This document shows positions 10,968 through 23,600 of a stretch of DNA of 64,000 nucleotides, piece after piece. Under the pieces are notes generated by a model. The model was not told the DNA's origin and ran no database searches. It was given only the letters and a program-made list of their open reading frames with translations. This DNA is from Apis mellifera (taxonomy: Eukaryota; Arthropoda; Insecta; Hymenoptera; Apidae). Positions within the stretch are counted from its first letter, which is position 1, and each line of letters opens with the position of its first letter. The stretch covers positions 24,567,352 through 24,631,351 of the forward strand of contig NC_037638.1 in the NCBI RefSeq assembly GCF_003254395.2. Reading direction: 5' to 3'. The position numbers and the translations under genes were made by a program.

Positions 10968-13900
10968 GTAAGTAGATAGGAGTTTTTGGGTGAGTCGGGG
11001 GTAGCCATGGGGTGTACACAAGGACGTGCACACCGATAACACGGAGAGGGAAGAGAGATAGATGCGTAGCGGCGTGACGCAACCACGACGCGGTTTCGGG
11101 AGGAAAGTTTTCGAAATCGAACACGATTGTCCCATCCTGGATATTTTTTGATTTTGGATGGCAAGGTGATGGATGGAGTGCGTGGTATAATCGTACGATC
11201 GAAGGGAGGAAATGTGACGAGATCACTCGAAGTTTGGGTTAAAATTCGAGTACGAGAATTGAGTAGAGTTGCGAGGAGAGAGGAGATAGATGGGGGAATA
11301 GAGTTTGAGAATTCGACGGATTACTTTAGAGATTAGATTAAACTTTGTTATTTAGAAAATTGAGACTTTTGATCGAATATTTGCATTGTTGGATTAGATT
11401 AATTGAGAACGAGATTTGGGTTAAGATTCGAGATCGACGAGGAAAGTAGGTTTCGATATTTCTTTTAATTAGAAGATAAATTAAATTGGATCGGTTTCGT
11501 TGAATAAATTTAAATGTAAATATACGTGTTTACTATAAAATTATATACATAGCAAAATAATAAATTATAGGATGTTGAGAGAATATTCGAATACACGGTA
11601 TTTTCAATCGTTTAACACGTATTCCATATGTATGTCAAGTATGGTATTTGGAGCGAATTATTACTAATGTCTCGGTACTCGCGATAGAAAAATAAAACTT
11701 ATCGACTGTGACCTCGGGCACAGCGACAAATGTATCATGTGTTGTACGTACGGAGCCACGAAGTCTGGTATCATATAGGCAATACACAATCTGGAGCGAT
11801 TATGAGCGGAGTATCAGTGTCCAAGTAGCTGACTTATGCCAAAAAATTCTGCGTTCGTGGGCGGAAAATTTCTTCGATTAAAAAAAGAAATATTCAAAAG
11901 AATTCGTCTCTAAATTTAAATCGAATTGCGACATTAAAACGAATATTCTTTCCTTGTTACGTGAATCATCTCATCGTACAAAATATATTCCTTAACTCGT
12001 CACAATTTACAATTCTAAAGAAACACTTTACAAATACACTCCGATTTAATACGACGAAAGAATAACTCGTAATTTTCCAATAACGAGGAACGAACGCATT
12101 ATAGATCTTCGATCTCGAGGAGGAGGGATAATATTCTTCTTTATTCTCTAAATGCAATCATTATCCCCCCGTATTTGGCCCTCGGTATACAAAGACGTCT
12201 CGGTCGTCAGTATTCTTCTCGAACAACTTTTCATACCGACTTATTCATGCGACCCGTGCCGCAATATTTATGAAGCCGGCCGATGAGGAGTACATTCTAA
12301 TGAACTTCTCGGACGCGAAGAAGAATCGCGCGCCCCAATTGATCGAATCGAGCCGCGCAACGAAATTTAATTCGACTGTAGTAGGTAAGCGCAGGTAATC
12401 GGATCGAATTACCTACGAGAACGAATCTAAAACTCTTTGCACATGTGGATAATGGGACGGGACAACGGGGCAGGAAATTATTATCAAAGTGTAGTAGGTC
12501 ATGGCGAAACAATACTAAATTAACTAACGCGTTAACAGGAGCGAGCAGGAAATTGATCTAAAGTAATTCGTTTGATATAGCGAATTGTTTCCTATTCACT
12601 TTGAAAGATGATTTAGATCGAACGATATATTGTAATGTCGCCTTTCGTTCCGCGTTTAGATAAAACTCTTTATCAGGAAATTTAAAAATTGTTTGCAACT
12701 GTTTCGTTTTTTATTTGGAAGTAGAGCAATATTAAAAAATTTATTTAAATCGACGTGCTTCTGTGTTAAAATTCTTCATCGATTATTTGAGAAAATTTAA
12801 AAATTGTTTGCAACTGTTTCATTTTTTATTTGGAATGCAAGTAGAGCAATATTCAATAATTTATTTAAATCGACGTGTTTCTGTGTTAAAATTCTTGATC
12901 GTTTATTTAAGAAAATTTAAAAATTGTTTGCAACTGTTTCGTTTTTTATTTGGAATGAAAGTAGAGCAATATTCGAAGGATGGAAAACTTATTTAAATCG
13001 ACGTGTTTCTATGTTAAAATTCTTAATCGATTATTTGAGAAAATTCGAAAATTGTTTGCAACTGTTTCGTTTTTTATTTGGAATGGAAGTAAAGTAGTTT
13101 TCGAACGATGGAAAATTATATTAAATCGATATGTTTCTGTGTTAAAATTCTTGATCGATTATTTGAAGGAAATTTAAAAATTATTTGAAACTGTTTCATT
13201 TTTTATTTGGAATGGAGATAGAGCAGTATTCAAATAATGGAAAATTTATTTAAATCGACGTGTTCCTGTGTTAAAATTCTTGATCGATTGTTCGAGGGAA
13301 ATTTAAAAATTGTTTGCAACTGTTTTATTGATTGTCATGGAACGGAAATAAGTATTCATTTTCGAACGATTCGAAAATTTATTTACTTCTGAAAATTTTC
13401 ATTCACGAGATTGAATAAAACTATTTAAATACGTACAATATACATATATATACGTTATTGATATTCGTAAAATTTCGTAACTGTTCATCAGAAATATAAA
13501 TATTTACGCGGGCGTAGAATATTTGATTTTCCTTTTATTTGAAATCAATTATTTACTTAAAATCGTACAACAAATTTTTTTTTATAAAATCATTCCCTCT
13601 TTCCATTTCCATTATTCTCCAATCTTTTACCAAACTCTCTATCAAAAAAAAAAAAAAAACTCAATCCACAAGAATCTGAATTCGAATAAACACTTCGACT
13701 TGACTATTCGACGATTTCGATTCGACGTAAACCTTGCTTACCACGTTTCATTATCAATTTAACGAATTTTGCGATTGCATCTCTCGCGTGTCTATCGATA
13801 ATTCCAACGGTTGTATCGATACTTGTCTAAACTCGGTATGCACTCGGCCTTAAGGTCGCTACCAGGAAGGGTGGAAAGGACTCGATCGATGCGTGACTCT

Positions 13901-15700
13901 GTCTGACGACGTACGCCACGCAACAGAGACGGGCAGAGAGGAGAAGCAAGGGGGAAGGGGATGGAGGGAACACGAGGAGGAGGAGGAGAATCTCCCCTTG
14001 GTCGAGAAAACACAGCCGTTCGTATTCTCCTTCGTCTCATTTCTCCTCATTTTCATGCGTTCGAACGATAATAAGAGAATTTCACCCGTCAACAATCCTA
14101 CGATGCGTCTCTCAAAGAGATTTACCTGTCTCGTGCATCCTCTCTGAATAATTCTTTCTTTAATCATTCGGACGAGAGAGATCAGACGTGTTATTTTTCC
14201 TCTTCTTTTTTTCTTTTCTAGAAAATCTCTCTCGATTTGGATTATTTTAAAATCGAAGGAAGAGAATATTAATGTTGGTAATAAAATGGAATTTTATTAT
14301 CGGGTCAATCGATGATGATGGAGGTTGGATGATGAATCGGAGATAACTGTTATGGATAAGAATTACGTTGTCAGCGATCTTTCGACGCTCGACGCCAATC
14401 TTAATTTTCCTCGAGGAATTCGAGTTTGATTCCGAGTTGTATTTTTTCTTGGGAAATAATAAATAGGTCAGAACGACACGGTTTGCTTGGATCAACGAGA
14501 ATGGATTGCTTAAATAACAGTGACATCATAGCGACTAAAGTAGACGATAAATCTTTCTCGGTGACGTTACAATATTAGCATCGCATAAAAATTTGTAATA
14601 CATCGTTACGCTCACTTTTTTTTTTCCAAACGAGGACAATTTCTTTATCTCGATGAACGTTTCAATAGTCTTGATCTTAATCTTGATCAGAATACCTCGA
14701 TAATTAATGATTAGAAATTCTCACGTTTCCTTTTCTTTCAATGAAATCCTCGACAAGGATAAATACGCAGTTCAATCATTGGACTCGAAAGATCGTTCAG
14801 AAGGAGAATCACGAATCACGAATTACGTTAAGGCACTAATCACCGAGAAATTCAGCTCCGATTATTCCGCTAAATGCTTTCCTCGGAGCGGTTTGAGAAT
14901 CGAGGTAAACGGATGAGAAAACAGAAACCATAGGAAATAAGTAGGCGTCAAATAACAGAGGTGAAGTACAAGACGAGTAAAACGGATACACGCAAGGTAA
15001 TCCACTGTCGGTTTCAATCTCGAGGGAGCGATCGAGAGGAGGAAAGTTGCGCTTCACGGTGTTACTTAGTCGTTTTTCGACGGACCGATAGCCGATAAAT
15101 TTTACCAACCTTTCAGATAAGCGGTGCAAAAGTCGGTTGAAAGAATAATAAATCTGTAGAATCGTATAAATCGAGCTAGAGGGTAGACGTTAAAGAAAAG
15201 AGAAATTTATTCGAGCGTCAACGAGATAAAGTGGTTGTAAAGATTCTTCTTTCGAGTTAAAAAACGAAACGTACGTTCGAATTCTTCGTTCCCTCAATCG
15301 TCTCGTTATCGAAAAACTTTTTCTCGATTAATCTTTTAAACTTTTCTCTCGACCTCGTTCGATTTCGCGTAGAAAGAGAACCATTCCATCCGTTCCGTCT
15401 CAAAAAACCCGCGAAAACGCAACCCCCATGCCGGAAACGGGGCTAGAAGGCAGCGCGATCGATTAAACGTTTTCCCGTCGCCGCCTGCCAAACCTATCCA
15501 AAACATCCCTCGTTTCAATCGTACACCTAACTGAATCCATTTCCGAAAAAAGACGCAACCTAAATTCCTAAAATCTCTCCCTCTTTCCCCCTTCCTCCTT
15601 CTCTCTCTCTCTCTCCCCCTCTCTAAAAAAAAATCAGCGTATAACGAAGCGAGAAATACGGACGTAAACGGGGGATAACAAGAACGAGAAACGACGAACG
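10968..15700. other. Noncoding stretch (possible first intron of Schip1)
   Basis: No coding exons were recognised on either strand. It holds the minisatellite at 12.67-13.4 kb (listed separately). A moderately GC-rich patch lies at 13.85-14.05 kb, dominated by purine-rich low-complexity sequence. Short islands of less AT-rich unique sequence occur near 11.70-11.83 and 12.23-12.42 kb. Confidence 0.5.
12670..13400. repeat. Minisatellite, ~115-129-bp unit, six copies
   Basis: The segment TTTAAAAATTGTTTGCAACT and its variants recurs, with GTTTGCAACT or equivalent at 12691, 12806, 12926, 13054, 13183 and 13312 (spacings 115, 120, 128, 129, 129). Each unit also has a TTTATTTGGAATG segment, a TTTAAATCGACGTGTTTCTG segment and AAAATTCTTGATCGATTATT. 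Copies differ by scattered substitutions and small indels. Open frames across the array are a by-product of the repeat. Confidence 0.9.
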
Positions 15701-15958
15701 AAGGATCGTCTAAAATCTAAAGTGTCCACGTTGCGCAGAGGGAAAGAGAGCGCGAGATAGACAGAGAGAAGGAGAGGGAGAGAGAGAGAGAGAGGGAGGT
15801 AGTTGCGAAGAGGGAGAAGAGAAAGGTGGGGGGGATAGGCGGAGTGAGAGAGATGGATGGAGAAGGTGGGCGAGAGCGAGGAACGAGGGTGTTGGTTGCG
15901 AGTCGATAAACCACTGGAAACGCGAGCACCCTTGCGCACGGCTTCAACATGGCGGTCG
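15700..15958 (+). promoter_or_regulatory. Candidate alternative first exon of Schip1 with an upstream start codon
   Basis: A GA-rich and CpG-rich stretch ends in AACATGGCGGTCG|GTGAGT, a strong donor with the intron starting at 15959. The ATG at 15949 has good context. Spliced to the acceptor at 16424/16425, it would read 24 codons (MAVDEDPICG...) and stop at TGA 16487-16489, overlapping out of frame the proposed Schip1 start at 16438. It is therefore better read as an upstream ORF in a 5' leader than as the Schip1 N-terminus. The left edge of the exon is unknown. Confidence 0.4.
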
Positions 15959-16110
15959 GTGAGTCCCATTCCCTTTTTCCTCGGACGTTCTCGGCCAGGT
16001 AGAGAGCGAGGAGAAGCGGAGTCGGTGGTCGTCTTACTTACCACGATCGATTCCTTCGTCGCCAGTAGCACTTTTTCCTTTCTTTTCTTCTTTTTCTTCT
16101 TTTCCTTCTC

Positions 16111-16146
16111 CCTTCCTTCCTTCCTTCCTTCCTTCCTTCCTTCCTT
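16111..16146. repeat. (TTCC)n microsatellite
   Basis: About nine uninterrupted TTCC units lie inside a longer pyrimidine tract (about 16075-16170). The complementary strand gives a spurious GRKE-rich open frame. Confidence 0.9.
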
Positions 16147-16437
16147 TTCTTCCCCCCGTCTCCTCTCCTCCCTCTCGAGAACCTCCGAGCGAGAAAATGA
16201 TCTCGCGAGGCCGATGAGCGTCGCGGCCACGCGGATCGCGTGCTCGTGCGTGTTGCGTGTACGTGTGTGCGTATCGTTGCTACTACACTCTAAGCGCGCG
16301 AGTGCAGGAAGGAAGAACGATTTTCTTTTTTTTTTTTTTTTTTCTTCGAGGAACGGAACGTAGAGAGAAAGGGAGAGGGAAGAGAGAAGGCATAATCGTG
16401 CGTGTGTGCGCGTTTTGGTTTCAGACGAGGATCCGAT

Positions 16438-17597
16438 ATGCGGCTCAGGGAGGCTGTCGTCTCGATACCGCTCCATCCTGGGGGATTGAACAACAAGTAA
16501 GTGAGAATTTATCGAGGTCGATGCCTGTCGTTCGTCTTCCTCCCCCAAACGTGTTTCCACGTTTCTTTTTTTGTATCAAGTCACACGACAATTTTCGTTT
16601 CGTCGTGCTTTCCTCTTTTTTCTTTTTTAACCTTCTCGAGCTACCTTTCTTCTTCTTCCCGTCATGTCACGGCAAGGGAGAGGGAGCCAGTGTGTTTTTT
16701 TGCGTGGGAAATTGTGTTCTCTCGTTTTTCTAATAAGACGAGCGAATATTTTCGAGCGAATGACGTGGCCTCCTCCTCATCTTTCTTTCTCCCGCTAGTT
16801 AAAAATTGACATTTTGCGTTCTCCTTCCTTTTTCATTTTGCGTCTCCTCTTTTTTTCTTTCTTTTTATCGCCTTTTTAACGAATTTTGCGTACGTGTGTA
16901 CGTGTATTTTGCAAGTGGAAAGGAAAGCGTTTTCTTTTTTTTCTTTTTTTTTTTCCGTTCAAGGGGTGTTGCGATGTTATAATATACCAGTTTTTAAGTT
17001 GGATTGTGCGTTTTCTGATGATGTGCCGCTTGTTTCGACGTGGTCGTTTTCGATGTCGTTTTTCTTTTTTCCTCTCTCCTTTTTTTATTCCCTGTGGTAT
17101 TACCGTCGAATTAATTAATTTTTGCCTTTTTTTTTTACGTTTCCTCCTCTTGTTAGTGCGTGTTACAATGGGAGTGAAAATTAAAATGGAACGTTGAAAA
17201 CGTTTAGAAAGTTCACTATACGACGGATCTAGTATATCCCGTGAATTTCTTACTCCAATATATTTATTTCGATATTTATTTACATAGAGATAGAGATCTT
17301 TTCTTTTTCATTTTCTTCTTTTTTCTCTCCATTTGTAATCAATTAGAATAATCTTAATTAAAAATCTTCCAAAAGTAGAATAATAGCTCTCACAATTTTT
17401 AAAAAACGCGTAGCTTTCACTCGGATCTAGCGAACGAGTAGCTTTAAATGTTACTTAACTTAGTTAGTATATTGTAGATTATTTATTACCGTACCTTATT
17501 ATTAGCAATGCCAAGGCATTTAACTGAAAAGGAAAAATCATAAGGTTAGTGTTGACTCTAAACGGTTCCCCTTTTGATACAGTTTACCGTATTATAC

Positions 17598-17659
<62 letters not shown>

Positions 17660-20600
17660 ATATATATATATATATACATACATACATACATACATATATT
17701 CGTTCGTACAATTCATTTTTATTATTTCCATTCTTTCTTCCATGTTTCATCCACGCATTCTAGATCTATCCGTGCTTCTTCTGTGCTGTTGACTAAAAAA
17801 AAAGAAACGCAGAATCAGAAATTAAAGCAACCAATCAACGTGTAGATCTTTCATCTTATCGATGTTTCTCGTAATATTTGTAAATATTCGTATTACACAT
17901 ATTTTTGCATCAAACACACACAGAGACATCCACTCGCGCACACATACACACACACACACAGGCCGCAACAAGTGATTGTGCCGCATGAACTTTTGCTACC
18001 CCTTTGTTTCTCAGCCCAATTCTTTTCTTTCTCTCCTCCTTTGGTTTTGCTTTCTCTTTCCTTCTTTTCTCTTAATCCTCGGAGCATCGTCTTTTCTTCC
18101 AAATTTCTTCTCGCCGACGAGGAAAAAAATGTGTTTAATATAAGATAAGCGAGTTGGAGCGTCGCGGAAAAAAATTGAATCCTCTCTTTGATGTTGCGTG
18201 CTCGTGGCAAAAAGTAATGGACGTCATTAGCAAGTCTGTGAGACTGGCACGTCTCGATCCTCAGCGGGATCGTCGAACTGCCCGATACTCCCAGGATTAA
18301 TGCTCCATTACCGTATCTTTACGATCTCCCCTCCTCCCCCTCTAGCCAGCGATTTCACGAAATTATTAATAATACTTTTTCTTTCCTCCTTTCCTCCCCT
18401 TCCTTTCGTTCCTATTTCGTTTCATTTTTATTAGACACAGCTGTTCGCTTCGCATAGATCCCCCCTTCGAGAACGCGTGGCGAACGCGTGCATGCGTGTT
18501 TTATTTTCCACGCGACAGGATTGAAGAAACGTTTTCTTTTCTTTTCTTTTCTTTTCTTTTTTTTCCTCTCTCTCTTTTCGTTGCGTTCTCAAACAAACAA
18601 AAGCATCGCACGCGTATTACTTATTTATTTATCAGTGTCTTGATAATGATGATGATGATGATGATGGTAATGGCGATGATGATGATGATAATCTCCTATG
18701 GCGATGAAACTGCACATTGTTAAAGCACAAAAGGCGGATTTTCAACGGGCACCACGATCGTCGAACTCGTCGATGGCGAGCTCGAGAGATGTGTTGTACA
18801 GCATACGTTCCGAATTGTTTGCCGTTCCAAATCCAGTTTAACGACCGCCTGCTGTTTGATCTCTCGTAGAGAGAATTCCTTTCCTTTTTGCACCGTGTTT
18901 TAATTTTATAGATTATACGTGTTGTATTCCTTTTATTTGCATCGGTGTATCGTCCTCTCTCGAGTGTTCGATGAAAGTCGTACGTCTCTTTTTTGAAAAG
19001 AAAAAAGAAATAGAAAAAGAAATTGAATTCTATATTGCATCGAAATTTTGAAATCGAACGAGGTTTTTTTTAAGATTCATTCCCGTGGAATATCGAATTA
19101 TTACGTTATTGAGATTGCAGCGGAGGAGGAATAAATATTTTCTTCGAAAGATAAGATGGTAGAAATTTTTTTTTAATCAACGCATTTAACGGATAATGAA
19201 ATCTCGTTACAGAGATTAACCCTTTGAGTTAATTTAACGTCAACGTTGTTTTGTCGTTTAAAAAGGAAGACGAAGGAGTGTTTAATAAGACTTATCTTTA
19301 ATCGAGGAACATATTATGAGGGATCTTAATTCGAACGAGATACATAATTGTATATTATAAAAAATTTAATATTTCGATTCAATCAAAAACTACGAGTTAA
19401 TTACGATCTTCGTTATCCATATATTTCATTACATAATTTAAAAACATTCAAAAGGAAGTTATTAACGATACTTTTCGAAAAACGAAATTTTTTTTCTTCG
19501 TTGCCAAAGCTATCAGAGTACGAAGAAAATACTTGAATAAATTTTTCTTTTTCAAACAATCTAAATTCGAATAAATCTAATCGAAGGACAAAATTTAACA
19601 ATAAATATAAACATTCTTTTCCTCCATCCGAATCACAATCTTAATTAAACAGATTACAAATCCAGGTTAAACCTTGTAGAAGAAAATATACTTAACTATA
19701 ACCAACATTCCCTTCCAATCAATATCTAAACTCCAAATTGCAACAATCCATCTATTTTAATTTTAAATCGGAGTATCCGATAATTAATATACATAATTCT
19801 AGGAAGAGAATATTTAAAATTCTCCTCCTTCTTCAATCTCAATTGCACGATCTACACGAATCTAGAGTGAAAATATTTAGAAGAGAATTAGCGCTCGAAA
19901 GGGGAGGAGAACATCGAGAAGAAGATCCATCGTGAAGATCGATAAAAAAAAGAAAAAAAAGAAAAAAATCGCGAGTTCGAAAGGAGGCGGTTAGTTATAT
20001 ATGAAAGAGTACGGGGAAGTGTGGGTGAGCAAGAGCTCGTGCGCCTTCCACCGCTCGTACCCAGTCTTACGTGGGTGTACGCCGCCTATATTTGCATCGT
20101 CATAGATCGTGCGGGTAACGGAACGTATCGATCCACTTGGGCTCATTTCTCTGTCTCGGTCGCAGTCAGTTACGTAGGAGCGAGCAGAGCCAGCCGATCA
20201 CCGAGGAGATCGCGAATCGGAACGAGACCTCCTCGGCCACCGACTCGGTCGCGGCGAGTCGGATCAACGCCGATTTCGCGGCGGAGGTCGGCCAGGATTT
20301 CCGCGTCGCCGAGGACACCAGCACGTGGTCCTCGATCGCCATCACCCGCGAGAATGTCCAGATCGATGCCTCGGCCAACGACGCCAACTTGAACAACAAT
20401 CTGACGATCCCTCGGATACGAAGGAACAGCTCCGTGGAAAGTTTGGCCGATTACGAAGGTAAATGATCTTTTCTTTTCTTTCTTTCTTTTTTTTTTAAGG
20501 AGAACAAGGAATGATCGAAGTTTGGAACGTTTGAATTTTTAGGCATTGATTTAGGTTTTGTTTGTGGGATGTTTTTTTTTTTTAAATAAAGTGAAGTTTT

Positions 20601-23600
20601 GAGCGTTGAAGATTTATGGAACTTGAATTCGCGCGAAAGAGGATTTTAAACGTGTCGATGATTTTGTTCGTGGAATGATTTTTTCGTTTTAAAGTAAAGT
20701 GGGGAAGCGTGAGTGAAGTTTCGAGTGTTTGGATGAAACGATGAGGCGAAGAAAGATTTACGAGGAGATTCTAAGATTTATCTTTTGAAGGAAGATGTTA
20801 AAATTTATCTTGTAAACGGGATTTTAGATGATTTTGTTCGTGGAATGTTTAAACGAAACGATATAAATTTAATTAGAAGGAAGATTTTTTTAGGCTTGTT
20901 TATGGAATGATTTTTATTTTGTTTGATTGGAAAATAAATCCTCCAAAGTGAAGATTTCCAGTGAATATAAAAGTTTGTTTTTATGATTTTTGAATGGGAA
21001 ATTTGATCGGATTGATTCATTTTATTTTGATCGCATGACTTCAAGATTGTTATTTATGTTTAGCAATTTAAAGAGAGAAAGATTGTTCCGATTAAATATT
21101 GGATAGAGTTTATCGTCGGGCCTTGAAGATCAATTTGTGAACGATATTTCAGCTACTCTTCTGAAATTTATGTGATTTTCATTTTCAAGAGGTTGAAACT
21201 CGAGATAATAATAACTAAATGGGTTCGTTCAATTTTTTTTTTCACGTATAATTTAATTATAACTTGGAACATCTGAGCTTAACTATATATACGTGAAACT
21301 TATAAATAGTCTATATTGGAAAACACTACTTTATAGAATAAATATAAAATTTGTTTAAACAAGTTTCTCATCAGTAGGAGAGAAAATTTCTAGCTCAGAG
21401 ATTTCATTCATACAATTTTGAAGCGAATAAAATTCCTCCCAAAAAAATTGGATTAATAAATAAAATAAGATACGCGTGATAATTAATTTCTCGTTATCGT
21501 AAAAGTCACGAACTTCGATATTTTAAACTGGTTCCCCAACCTTTCCAACAGTAGTTTAGACCTTGACATTATAACTATAATTTTTCTGCGCTAATATTGC
21601 TATTGAAGTATTCATAGTTTCATCGAAAGAGAAAATAATTTTTTTTCCACCAAGCTTGGGGAGAAAAATCTATCCATCATATTTTTCCATCAACTTTTCC
21701 TATTCCAACCAACCAACTCCAAATCTTTCTCCCGTAAAATCTTTCAAATTCATTAATCACTTTTCCATTACTTCCTTTCTTCGATTAATCTGTTTACCAT
21801 AATTCTCCAATAACTTTTCCATCACCTTGCATCTTTCTCCGATCTGCTCGTTATAATTCCTCGATAAAAAATGAAAAAGGAGAAAAATTCAACTTTCATT
21901 TTCCGCCACGTATTCGCTCAGTTTCCATTCCAATTACACTCTAATGCTTCTCCCATATCTTTTTCCCTCCAATTAAAATAAACGAGAGAGAAATTCGAGT
22001 ATTCAAACACGAAATACTTTTTCCAATACATATTTTATACTTCTTCATAATTTTCCAATCACATTTCCATACCTATCTTTCTTTCCTTTCATCAATTCCC
22101 CAAAATAAATAAATAAATAAATAGATAAAATGGAAAAAATATCCACCAGATATCTCCAAGTTGGCGAAACAGGCCAGCAACGTTTTTCAGAAACGGTTCT
22201 CTTAATGAAACGATTCGATAAAATCGGATGCGTCTGCAGCAGGCAGCTGCGATGAGTCAGTGGACGGCGCCGATTATTCATTAATTCGCGCGATGTGCAA
22301 ACTGGCGTGAAATTCCTCAGGGCGCAACTCCTCTCACGAAGATTCGTCCCACGAGTTGACACCGTCCGAGTGGTCCGACTGGTCCGAGGAGGGAAATCTG
22401 CCCGCGGGTTGCCGCGGTATCGTCAACCCCAATTATCCTGGCTTCCAACACTTGGCGCCTTCTCTTCTGTCGGACACAGATCTGACCGAGGACGAGAGCT
22501 GCGATTACACCAGGCTGAACGACATCGACGCGAGGCCGGCAGAGAACGACAACGAGTACAACAACAACGTCGAGGATAGCATCAATCACTTGTGCGGGCA
22601 GAGGAACGAGAGGAAGATATTTTACGAGAAACCTAAATTCAATATACAGGTGAATAATAATTCTTTTTCTTTTTTGATTTTTTTTCTCTTTGGTTATTTT
22701 GTCATTTTTGATGATATGTATTGGTTGGTTATGTAGTAGGATAGATAGTTTTATCGATAATTGTATAGCGTCATCCATTTGGGCGGATAGAGAAACGAGA
22801 GGAAGATATTTTAGAGAGAGATTTAAATATATAGATGAAAAATATTGTTTTTATATTGCATAGAAAATACACGTTAGTTGAAATTTTATTTATGAGGGAG
22901 GAGATTATTGTTTGAAAAGTGAGGATTAATTAATTATTATGAATGATAATTGTATAGCATCATTCATTTGGGCGGGTAGAGAAACGAGAGGAAGATATTT
23001 TAGAGAGAGATTTAAATATATAGATGAAAAATATTGTGTAGAAAATGTACGTTAGTTAGTTGAAATTTTATTTATAAGGGAAGAGATTATTGTTTGAAAA
23101 GTGAGGATTAATTAATTATTACAAGTATTGATAATTGTATAGTGTCATTCATTTGAGAGAAACGAAAGGAAGATATTTTAAAGAGAGATTTAAATATATA
23201 GATGAAAAATCTTGTTTTTATATTGCATAGAAAATACAATTAGTTAGTTGGTTGAAATTTTATTTATGAGGGAGGAGATTATTGTTTGAAAAGTGAGGAT
23301 TAATTAATTATTAGTATTGATAATTGTATAGTGTCATCCATTTGAGAGAAATGAAAGGAAGATATTTTAAAGAGAGATTTAAATATATAGATGAAAAATA
23401 TTGTTTTTATATTGCGTAGAAAATACACATTAGTTAGTTGAAATTTTATTTATAAAGGAGGAGATTATTATTTGAAAAGTGAGGATTAATTAATTATTAT
23501 GAATGATAATTGTATAGCGTCATTCATTTGGGCGGGTAGAGAAACGAGAGGAAAATATTTTAGAGAGAGATTTAAATATATAGATGAAAAATATTGTGTA

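Noticed and set aside
10358..11164. 268-codon minus-strand open frame and overlapping plus-strand frames
   Set aside because: They fall in a CpG-rich island where stop codons are rare by composition; frames are open on both strands and none resembles a protein family.
15634..16560. 308-codon open frame on the minus strand
   Set aside because: Arg/Ser/Lys-rich low-complexity reading of GA- and TTCC-type repeats, antisense to the likely Schip1 first exons; no homology or splice logic.
20166..20458. Transcription start at the initiator-like TCAGTT at 20166
   Set aside because: It coincides with a good acceptor (TCTCGGTCGCAG), the exon has no in-frame ATG, and its phase fits the upstream 16438-16496 exon exactly.
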